DNA of 64,000 nucleotides from Ophiura sarsii. Taxonomy: Eukaryota; Echinodermata; Ophiuroidea; Amphilepidida; Ophiuridae. The translations under genes and the position numbers were made by a program. Where the stretch lies: assembly GCA_035610835.1 (NCBI GenBank), contig CM069447.1, forward strand, positions 16,387,992-16,451,991, given 5' to 3'. How positions within the stretch are numbered: position 1 is the stretch's first letter; the number at the start of each line of letters is the position of its first letter. The notes beneath the pieces were generated by a model that was given only the letters and a program-made list of their open reading frames with translations, was not told the origin of the DNA and searched no databases. Below, in pieces: positions 25,101-37,100 of this stretch.

Positions 25101-28100
25101 TGTGACCATAAACTTGCGCAAACATTTGGATTACATTTGCTCATGGAGAAATAAAAAATAAAAAATTCTTGCCAAATTGGAACTGATTAAACTATAGATG
25201 GTGTGACCGGTGACGTAGTGCCCGGCGGTTTGCGTACGCACCTATAGGGAACGGTGCTTTAATTCACACTTGATTGATCATTACTTACCATGCTTACCGT
25301 GTAATAGTGCAGAAGTCATGGTATGCATCCCTAAGCACAATGAGAGACCAGGTACTAAATCTGGTTGCCCGGCGGTTTGCGTGCGCACCATAAGGGCATG
25401 TGCTTTTAAAATTGGCGCTCAGTGATGTGTGTTTTGCTTTCATAGTATGATGTATGCAGTAGTCATGGACTAGTACCCCTAGCATGTCTTTAGACCAGGC
25501 GCTAATCAATATGTAAACACTACTGATGTAAACAACGGTCACCTCAACTATAGATTTTGTTATGAGGAAATCCTTTGGGCCGTTAACCCAAAAAGCATGA
25601 AATTTATCAAACGCTGTAACTTTTTGAACTATTAATGTGATGTATATTAAAGTATACATTTTTGGAGAGGAAATTAGTCGGAGAATTCATATTTTGAATC
25701 AAATTTATTAAAATGCTAATTTTTTTAATTTTGACCAAAACATCAATTTCTTGGCTCAAAATTTGCTGCAAACGTAGCAAACACAGTTTTTTTTAATAAA
25801 ATGCTGACATTGCACCAAAATCATCTAAAGCCACTTCTCCAGGGCCATAGTTTTGAGATACAAATGGTTTATATTTGTAATTTTTGACCAAAAAGTGATT
25901 TAACAGCCTTATTTTTTACGCATATGCTTGTTTAGAATTGCCACCGTAACTTCCAAAAATTATATTTTTCTTTTTACATTGTTTCAATATTTCCTCCAAT
26001 TTAGAGCTAAAATCTCTTGTCTTAGATTCTAGTCAGACATCGTACCTAAATAAGATTTCATTGGCTCGTAGTGATAAAAAATGCTGGGCAACCCCACATA
26101 AAATACCTTCAATAAAAATAATGATTTGAATGAACCGGTTTGTTTAAGTTGAGAAAAATTAAGGGGTGTGTGGACTCCAGGTACAGTCTCCGTAAAACTG
26201 CCGTAACTTCTTCAATATTCATTTAATCTTTATAAACGTATACAGTTTTTTGCAGAAAAGGGTTCAATGAATCCAACCATGATAATGAAATTGACCATTT
26301 TGGAAAAAATTATAAAAAACATGTTTTTTGACCCATTTTAGGTTTGGAAAAGATAACTCAAAATATATTGTGTTAAATTTTGTCATACTAGTTTAATGAT
26401 AATCCTGATAACATTCCCCAGGAGCGGTTTTTTAATTTTTTGAGTTATAGACCAAAAAGTGCCAAAAAAATAAATCACATTTTGACCTCTTAATCACACT
26501 GAGCAATAGGGATCTTATTTGGGGGGGGGGGTGGTGGGTGGGGGTGGGACCTATAGTAATATCTTTGACTAATAACTTATGTATAATTAATAACAATCAT
26601 TTTACACCGTCTCTGCATCTGTTGACACTAGGTGAAAGTGGCCAAGTATGTCAGCCCTGAACAGAAAGCCAAGATGGAGGAAGAAGAACGCAAAGAAGCA
26701 GACAGACGGGAGAAGGAGAAAGGGGACAACGCTCGCGAGAGGGCGCTCGACATGATGATGGGTGGCGTGCTGGAAATAAAGAAAGAGGATGAACTCAAGA
26801 AAGTATGTATTTTGGCTTTTTACTTTGCCCATTTCAAACAATTTCGCTTGCTTTTATTTTTCGTGATTTTGAGCTTCCTTACATAGACCTACCATACAGA
26901 ATGAATGTATTTGTGCATTTTTATTTTCGCGCTTGCAAAAAGCGCGAAAATTGATGTATCGTGAAAATTTCCAGTGCTTTTACAGTAGTACCTATATTTT
27001 TTTCTATTTAAATTTCAACAAAATTCAAGTTTCTAAAATATAAAAATAAATGTTGGGATTTTTTTTAAAAAATGGGTCGGTCGGGCCCGTAGAACAGGGT
27101 TTTTTCCCTTCATGGCCTTATGGCAGCATTTAACCATAGTGTTTATGTTCTATTCCAGGATGTTCCTATTCAAAAAAATTAAAAATCACGTTTCTAAAAA
27201 ACTTTTGGGAAATTTAATCATAGTGCCTACATGTATGTTCTATTCCAGGATGTTCCTATTCAAAATAAATTTAAAAATGAGTTTCTAAAAAAAATTGGGA
27301 AATAAAAAAAATTAGAATGGGTCGGTCAGGCCCGTAGAACATGTTGTTTTTCTTCATGGCCTTATGGCAGCATTTAACCATAGTGCCTATGTTCTATTCC
27401 AGGATGTTCCTATTACAATTTTTAAAAAATCAAGTTTCTAAAAAATAAATTAAAAAAATGGGTCGGTAGGGCTCGTAGAACATGTTGTTTTTCTTTATGG
27501 CCGTATGGCAGCATTTAACCATAGTGCCTATGTTCTATTCCAGGATGTTCCTATTACAATTTTTAAAAAATCAAGTTTCTAAAAAATAAATTAAAAAAAT
27601 GGGTCGGTAGGGCTCGTAGAACATGTTGTTTTTCTTTATGGCCGTATGGCAGCATTTAACCATAGTGCCTATGTTCTATTCCAGGATGTTCCTATTACAA
27701 TTTTTAAAAAATCAAGTTTCTAAAAAATAAATTTAAAAAATGGGTCGGTAGGGCTCGTAGAACATGTTGTTTTTCTTTATGGCCGTATGGCAGCATTTAA
27801 CCATAGTGCCTATGTTCTATTCCAGGATGTTCCTATTACAATTTTTAAAAAATCAAGTTTCTAAAAAATAAATTAAAAAAATGGGTCGGTAGGGCTCGTA
27901 GAACATGTTGTTTTTCTTTATGGCCGTATGGCAGCATTTAACCATAGTGCCTATGTTCTATTCCAGGATGTTCCTATTACAATTTTTAAAAAATCAAGTT
28001 TCTAAAAAATAAATTAAAAAAATGGGTCGGTAGGGCTCGTAGAACATGTTGTTTTTCTTTATGGCCGTATGGCAGCATTTAACCATAGTGCCTATGTTCT

Positions 28101-31100
28101 ATTCCAGGATGTTCCTATTCCTATCTTTACCACGGCTAAATCCCAAGACGAATGGACAGATGAGGAGAAGAAGGCCTACGGCGATTACGAGAAGAAATGC
28201 AAGGAACTCAGCGAAGAACGAGAGAAATATAAAAAGGTACCGTTAGGCAAAAAAAGAAACCAAGTTTGTTTCCAGTAGCAAGCCTGAAAAGTCAAATACG
28301 AAATGCAATGTTTTGTTGTTGCTCAAATTCATAGTTGAGATTTTATTTGAAATGGTTTTATTTAATCTTACTTTTATGCTCGCGAAAATGTGATTTTCAT
28401 TGCTGATTTCCACTTTTGTGTTTGCCGTATGTGGCAATCGCCATCTTGAAACATGTTGGACACAATTTTGATAAAAGTTGACACTCTAACAATAATTGAT
28501 TCCGTCTTTTCTATTAAAAAACAATTAAATGCGCAAGAATCAAGTGTCTCAGTGAAATGCGTGCACACTATTTGTTTGGCCTAATGCATTGGGCATAATT
28601 TTGTTATATCCGCCACACCCGATATTATTATAATACACTTTATTCCTTAAAGCGTAGCGTGTAGGGAAGTGGCCACACCACTACAAGAGCATCAACAAAA
28701 GTCAACATTTGCGAATTTTGACGACAAATTCATGACTCTGTTCAACAAAAGTATGAAAGATGTTTCAACACAATTTTGGCTCGTCCTCCCCTAATTATTT
28801 TGTTTTGCCACTGCTTGTTTCTTGCCTTAATTGAATATGACCGTTGTACTTTTTGCACCGCCACAGACTCTCGAAGCAGAACTGAAGAAGTTGCAGACGA
28901 TCATCGAGGACACCACCACCAATTTTGACGACAAATTGATGACCCTGTTCAACAAGAAGATCAAAACAGAGATGGTTATATTCCAGGTAGGGTTATTATA
29001 AATCTATGAGATGGCTGCCAGGTGAAATGGATGCCCTGGTTGATGCAGTGCACAAAGCAAAGTCTCCTGGAATATTTATAGGTCAATAAATAAATGCGTA
29101 TGTGTTGTTTCGAGAGAAATTAGACAAATCAATGCAAGCTTGCTGATGTTGATGTGTGAATAATAATGGCACGAACCCGCAGGGGTGTGCTATTGTGAGC
29201 AAATCAACATTTGTGCAAGTGCGTTGATTTGTCTAAATTTTTGAGAAACAAAACATCGCATGTATTGACCTTATTCATACACGACACTATACAAATCAAA
29301 ATTCACAATTTGAGCATAATTTTGATTTTGCTAACACCCGCAGTGAAAATGGGGGGGGGGGGGGGGGGGAGGGGGTTGGGTTGTGCCATCCAGGGTCTCA
29401 AAAACAGGGGGGTTCAGAGCGGATTTTTGATGAAAAATGGGGTCTTAAGAATTGATTTTCTCCAAAAAGTAGGGTCTTAAGAACTGTTTATTCCTCATTT
29501 TGTTTGTAAGAACGACAATATTATGAAAAAGGGGGTTATAGAATGCATATTTTTTTTAATTTTCAATAAAACGGGTGTCTTAACACTTTCCACGCGGCAA
29601 ATTAGCTGTGCCATATACAAAACTGATTTTTCCCCAATTTTCAAAGTCTACCTCAAGGATAACAGAACCAAGACTAGGCATGTTTGTAATTCTTTCAATG
29701 CGTTTTTCATGGTGATTATAAATAGGGTATTGAAATTCAATACAATATGTCATTTTTGAAACATTTTGTGAACTTTTGGAATGTCATCTGCAGATGCCTG
29801 CCGCGTGGAAAGTGTTAAACCCTAACCCCCTTGAATGCTAAAAAATGCTAATCCTAAGTCCCTCTCCAAGTGCATGCGCCGCCGGTTTTCGATGACATAG
29901 TCAACCAAGCCAATATATAGTGAGCACAGTATACTACGCGAACGTGCAGCTGAGGGCCATGGCTTAGTGGGTGGGATGTGGGGCTTGAGAACGGAGGGTC
30001 CCAGATCGAATCCCGGCCGGTTCCCGGAGATTTAGTTGGTGTTTTTTCCTCGAAAATTGTGATTCCAGTCAAAAACCCTAAAGAGCTGGCTCAAAAAGAG
30101 ATCTTAAGAGCAAGCAGAAAAGAGTGAAAAGTGCCCCCGTCCCCCCAGGATTGTACCATCCCTCACACCCTCCACTCTGTTCAGCTATACATTATTATTG
30201 AAATTGTGGCTGTACTGTCAGAACCTTGTCTTTTTATCTCTATCCGGCCCTTCAGCAAGTAATACTCTCAATCTATAACCTTTGGGCCATCTGCTCTAAA
30301 CATGTTCAACGGCCTAAAACACATCTATCAAAACCTTATAAGTGCTCCTGCCCCTTAACATCTATAAAGCAACAATTCCTATGCATAACAATTAGGCTGT
30401 TTTACTTTATACATGTTGAAGGGCCAGAAAAACATACAAGGTTTTGACAGAACAGCAACGAAATGCCTCATACTAACCCTCTGTATGCTAATTTACATTG
30501 TATTTTCAAGGAGGAGCTTAAGATCCTGCGTTTGAACCACACCCTTCTTATTGACGAGGAGCTCGATGCAAGAGAAGAGGAACTGAACAGACGGCTGAAT
30601 AGCAAGAAAACACTCAAGGTAATTTTATTCGGCCTTAAGGCGCCGAAGAAAAAAAACACCGTTTTACGGGCCCAACCAACAACTTGTTTGCGTTTTTTAA
30701 GAATTTTCTTCTTCCTTTTTTTCCTCAAATCAAGTAAAATCAGCGCCGTTTTTTTTCCACAAATCTGTGGAATTTTTTTTGACCAATTTTTTAAAAATAT
30801 GTGGCCGAAAATCTGTCGAAAATTCCCGATTTTTGCTGATCAACACTCTGATGACAGCCTGAGGGCTGATAAGGTTCTGCACAGAAATATATACCATTGC
30901 CGCCGCACTAACCACGAAAGCAGTGAAGCCACACTTTGCACAAAACTAATTGCTTTACACCCAATTGGTGGCCTATTCAAACTGCTCTAATCCAAATGTG
31001 CTATATAGTATTGGTTATGAGATCTTATGCTACCAACGCTTACTTATAAGGCCAAAATAAAAACAAGTTTGTCTCAAATGACCCGCGCGCATTCCCGAAA

Positions 31101-34100
31101 CCACCCATGTTTTTTTGTTTTGTTTAGTGGGGTTTTTTTTCTTCATTTTCTTTTCTTTCAATTTTTCTTTAATTTTTTTTCCAATTTTTATTTCTTTTTC
31201 AATTTTCTCAAAAAAATCTTGAAAAATCCAACTTTTTGGCCAAACAAATGACGATCAGGTCTAAATTGAAAAGAAGAAGAAAAGAAAAAAATCCGCAGAC
31301 CGCATTAGATTTTTAGTCTCTCATGTCATTTGAACATGAGAGTCTGAACTATCGATTAGATTAGATTTTTCAGTAAATGCGGCGTTCAAGAAGTTAGTCG
31401 AGCAATATCGTGACACGTACGACATCAGAAAAAATCAGAAAAAATATGCCGATTGGACAGGTTTTTTTCCTTCATCGCCTAAGACCGTACTTTATTCTTT
31501 TGCTAGACAAACAAACTAATTATTAAATCACTCCATTTTCATTTTAGTCCTACGCTCAACAGGCCGTTGGGCAGTCCAAGAAGTTAGTCGAGCAATATCG
31601 CGACACGTATGACATCCGAGTGGCAGAAGACAAAGTGATGGAGAAGAATTTCCGGAAAGAATTCCCCGACGTGAACGCCGCCATCGTCGACCAGCTGACA
31701 AGAAGTTATAGACGACGGCCACGGTGAGAGCAAGACAAAAATGTTTGTTCTTCTTACACTATGACAGAATACACACTCCATCATTTATTCATTGAAATCA
31801 TTGGGGAACCTTGTTTTTAAATTTGTTTTCTCTGAGTTGGAAAAAAATCACCTAATCTTGTTGTAGAACTGTACAGAAGTTCAAGATGGGTCTGTTTATC
31901 AGGCATTTTTTTTTTGGGGGTGGGTCTTTTCTTGAAAATGTTCAAACAGAAGTTGAAGATGTATGAACAATTGTTTCATCAATTAATCAATCAACCGATG
32001 GATCGATCGAGCAAGCAAGCAAGCAATCAATCAATACATTAATAAATACATCAAAATAATGATGGGTGATTGTCTAGGTAACCTTGAACATCCAAGTGTT
32101 ACTTTTATGACAAATTAATGGTACCTCTACTAGCTTATAGCACATGTTGCATTGAAGCTATTTCATATCAACAATGCAATAAGCAATATTTTACTGCTAT
32201 TTACTCTAATAGGAAAAATGGGATATGTGGGATGGGGTTGAGTAAGGGGTCGGACATCAGGTAAGGCAGAATGAATGAATGAATAAAGGTTAAAAAACCA
32301 AAAAAAAACCAAGTAAGGCCATATAAAAATAAGAACTAACTTCTCGTCATATCTTTTGGAAAAAATGGAGGATGAGGGCACTTTTTCCCATTCTTTTTTT
32401 AATAAACAATGCAAAATCGCCATTAGGCCCAAACAAATTGTTATGTTGTCCTCGACCGCCCGCTTGTCAGATTTAGGGCCGCTTCGATTTTTTTTCTCTT
32501 CAGATTTTGTTGAGATCTTTTTTTTTTTAGATTTTGTTGTTGTTGTTGAAACTTTTTTTTTTACATCTTAAATGGCATTGAATATTAAATAAAGTGTCTA
32601 TAACATATATGTGCGACTCTTAGAGTGATTTCAACTTCTTGTTGGCTTCCGCTGGTAAAATTAAATTAAAAAAAAAAAAAAAATCTGCCCGCCCGCCCCT
32701 CCTCTCTGAAAGTTGTGGAGGACAAAATAACAACAACAAAATTACCTTACCACTTTTTCCCCTTTTTTTTTTAATAAACGATGTGAAATCGCCATTAACA
32801 GTATGGTATTGCCTGATTGGTTGTGCAACCTAAGAGGATGAGCGAGATGACGAGAAACTGCTTTTTAATTTTTTTATTTGGCCTAAAGAAATAGAACCAA
32901 AAATAAAAATTAACAAATTGGCAACTGTAAGGGAGGATCTGACTTTAATGTTGCATCATGGGTGCACACCACTATTACAGTCCCCAACGCCCAGCTTCCG
33001 TCGATCGCGATCACGAATGTAGTTCCTAAATAACGGAAAGAATGGTGAATATTGACATGATATGTCATTCAAAATGATTGAATTTGGTCTATATTTATTC
33101 ACTGAAGTGTACCTGAGATAATTCGAATGAAAAGAGTATACATCTACTGTTTTATTTGAAAATATTGGCGGAGGGATACACATTGGTCACAACGGGCTAC
33201 AAGGTCTAATTTTGTGTTAAAAAATACTACTCCGTATAAAGGGGGAAATATAAAAAAATGTAAACGGTCACCCCCATCTGAGTTTTTGACCCAGGTAAGA
33301 TCTATGTGTGTTAATAAATATTCCAAGATTTCATTAAATGAGTCGCAAGGTAACTCAAGATATTGCCGTTTTCCCGAGGCATCTTTCCCATAGAAACACA
33401 CGTTAGCGCGTAATAGTGGTATGCACCCTTAAAGGGAGCACAGAGATAGTCTTTAAAACCAGGCGATTACGGGCTTTGTGGTTGTAAAACTTGGTTTGTG
33501 TAGCATTTTATTTTATTTTTATATTTTGAAAATACATTTGAAGTAATAATCGCAACATTTGACACTATTAAATTTGACTTTTTCATTCATTAAAGTGCGA
33601 AATTGTCAAAATACGGGCCAAACGGGCAAAGTCAGTCGGGTGCGCGCTTGACCGTTGCTATTTCAGACAATTGCAATTTGTTATTGTCGGACCACCACAT
33701 TTAAAAATACCAGTGAGCGAGATTGTGTGTGAAAACTCAGTATTTTTATTTAGTTTACAAACAAAACATATAACATATAACATCCATTGACATCAAAACA
33801 AAAGCATAATGACTCAGAAACTCATTCCATGGGCGTGTGTGGGGGGGGGGGGGGGGGTAGGGGATACCGGGGCAAAACGCACCAGAAATCAAAATATTGA
33901 CATCGTTTTGACCTGTAGGTCTTAGGCCTACTGACATATTTCGTGAGAGTTTTGATCAATACATCTTTGTGGAGTGGTCAAGCCAATGTAGGCAATCTTA
34001 TGATACAAATAGTTTTGAAAATATACTTATGATATCAAAAATTTAAATATACATGTACGACTACACGACGATTGAATTAAAGATCATAAATATTAACCAA

Positions 34101-37100
34101 TAATGTGTGGCTTCGTGCATTTACATAAACATGTACTTCCTTTCCCCGGTATATTGGTGACAATTATTGCAAGTATATCATGACCAAATGAATGAACATG
34201 CTTTGCTATGTTATAGTAAGAGTGGTGTATCAAAAAAGATGAAGCATGCATCCTTTTAACATTCAATAAGATCAAGAAACACGGGCCTTCGTTGTAAAAG
34301 TGAAAATTGATATCTGGGAATCCCAAAATATGACAAAAATTAAGGGTTTTTATGAATTTCAAGTGGGTATGTAGCTTCTTGTACATGCTGTATTTACCAA
34401 ACGGAGTATCCAAATCGAATACAAATTTACCATTTAATTTGAAATTTTCTGCTCTTTAATATGTCATAATGATTTCTGAAATTGGATGAAAATGGGTCTC
34501 TTTAAGGGGGCGCACCACCAAATCACTCCGCATTTATGTAATAACGAAATTCGGTTAATGAAGTTCTAACATTGAAGTCACGATTTTAATAAGAAGATAG
34601 GCTTGAAATTGCACGATATTCGATAATATGATTGAGATATAAGTTAAGATTATATAACCAACAAATCATACTATTTTGAAAACGTTAAGCTAAAATAGGC
34701 ACGCGGATGTTCACGACAGCCGATACCCAAATATGAGTGATGTGTATCATTGAAAATAGGGTTGCGGCGCTATTTGTCGCTGTAGCGGGAAAAGTCAAGG
34801 GATAGGACCATGTTTTGACCGGTGATTTAGAGAGTTGAGATAATTGTCCGTATTTTGAGAGCAAACAGTGTCTCTCAAGTACTGCAGAATATTTCAAAAT
34901 ATGACCATGAAAATGACTCTAAACACGTCTGAAAATGCGCCGCGTATAATTTACGGAGTGTCCCACGCATAAATATTCAACAGGGTTTTCCAAATTTTGG
35001 TAAAATATTCAAAAAATTGAAGACAAATGCTTGAATTTGATATCAAACACTATATCTCAAGTTTTGTAGAAAGCGCCACAATACCATCGTGAACATGACT
35101 GTCAACACTCAATTTTCATGAAGCGTATGTTTGGTGGTGCGCCCCCTTATAAGAGGCCATTTGCAGCGCAGTTTTATAGAAATTCATATTTTATCAACTA
35201 AATTATGGGCTTTAGGGATCTTTTTTCATCCGTTACTTAACAAGAGGCTGTGTGCCGAAGTAAAATACTCTGAAACAGTGTGCATATTGAATTTAAATTC
35301 GTAAAATCTATCAAACAAAGCCTTCACTGCATCCCTTGCTCAGAAAAAAAACTTTGATAGCTAGTACTAGTAGGTGCATTATATGTAGCTTATAAACTAT
35401 CTATATGTAGCTTATAAACTATCTATAGGACTAGTCAAAATGTCTACAAGAAAGCGAAAACTCGCATGGTTCAATTAGATAGGCCTCGTGAATGAAAGAA
35501 CAGCCATATGTAGGGTGGCGTGGGGCCAGGGGAGCAGTTGTGGTGGGGGGGGGGGGGGAGCAATGAGGCGGTTGCTTGAAAGTCGCCAATGTTTGGACAG
35601 GAGGGGAGGGTGTATCGCCGCGATTACTAGACATACAGTGCTAGTCACAAATCCGACATGGGCCCAACTTAAACCCTAAACTCATAACCCTTGGCGCATA
35701 TACTCATTATGAGTTACCCATTCCTAAACACCCCTTGGCATAAACCCATAGCCCATAACTTTTACCCTACCCCTAACCCCTAATCCTAACCCCAACCCTA
35801 ACCCCAACCCCCTAACCCCAACCCTAACCCGAACGCATGACCCTAACCCTAACCCATAGCTCTAACCCTAACCCATCTAACCCTAACCCTCTAATCCTAA
35901 CCCTATGACCTTATCCAACCCTGATCCTAACCCTAATGTTAACCTTAGCTCGGACCTCTAACCATAAACACTAACCCTAACCTAATCCTCTTACTGTATT
36001 GTGTTTATAGCAATTCAACCGATATCAACGGGGCCAAGGAGTCATGCCAGGCTGTCTCCCGTTGTCCACCACCCCCCCCCCCCCCACCGCTGCCACCAGT
36101 GTATTGTAACATATCCCTAATGTAGTCTACATACATTACTTCGATATGTTAAACTTTCTAAGTTATGCCGACTTATTAATAATCTCGTAACGCTCACTCA
36201 TAAGCGTATGTCTAACCGCGCAATCAACTCAGCGTGTGTATACGCAAAGGCGCGTTGCGTAGGTGACACAACGCATGCCCGCTTTAGTTATATTTAGAAC
36301 CTAAATTACGTTTATTAATCATTAGGTAAGGTCTATGGCCTATTTACTATATAAATAACACTGTTAAAACATTATTTTTACGAGTGACATTGACAGAAAT
36401 AGTTAGCATGATCTCTATCTCAGTGTGTGTCACATCATCCATATAGGGCCTACATGAATTGAGTAAAAATTGTATCACATTATGGAGTGTAATATATTGT
36501 GTAGCTTTATTTTTGATAGATTATGCGTACCCAACGGTAACATTACAAAGTTTTGATCAAATTTATTTATGAAAAACATTTTATGTTTTAAAAATGAAAA
36601 ATGAACGGACAACATATGTTTGATGATTGACCTAATGTCGATTTTGATATGTCAAAGCATGCATATGTTTTTAAATGAATTCGATTTGTTTAGTAAATAA
36701 GATAACATCCTGCTTGTTAAATTATTGCTATTTTTGGGGTAAACATACTGATCTTTAAATGGTTGTAGTTTTAAAAGTAGGGCATGAAATTTGATGGAAT
36801 TTGTTGTGTATTGTTTAGAATTTTGTTGGTAACAATATGAAAGAGATGAAATTGTCAAAATATACAATTATGGTGGTTCTAAGGGGGCGCACCACCAAAT
36901 CACTCCGCATTTATGTAATAACGAAATTCGGTTAATGAAGTTCTAACATTGAAGTCACGATTTTAATAAGAAGATAGGCTTGAAATTGCACGATATTCGG
37001 TAATATGATTGAGATATAAGTTAAGATTATATAACCAACAAATCATACTATTTTGAAAACGTTAAGCTAAAATAGGCACGCGGATGTTCACGACAGCCGA

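Larger units (their letters stand above)
28987..30510 (+). other. Intron 14
   Basis: Contains an imperfect palindrome at 29105-29255 (GAAATTAGACAAATCAA against TTGATTTGTCTAAATTT), a 19-G run at 29351-29369, a family C element at 29584-29814 and a tRNA-like SINE head at about 29946-30060. Confidence 0.6.

Noticed and set aside
30463..30990. 175-codon frame considered as a separate gene
   Set aside because: Only the part at 30511-30618 is coding (exon 15); the rest reads through its donor into T-rich repeat sequence.
35740..35990. Considered as a true chromosome end
   Set aside because: The repeats are degenerate and are followed by more than 28 kb of ordinary sequence, including gene exons on both sides.
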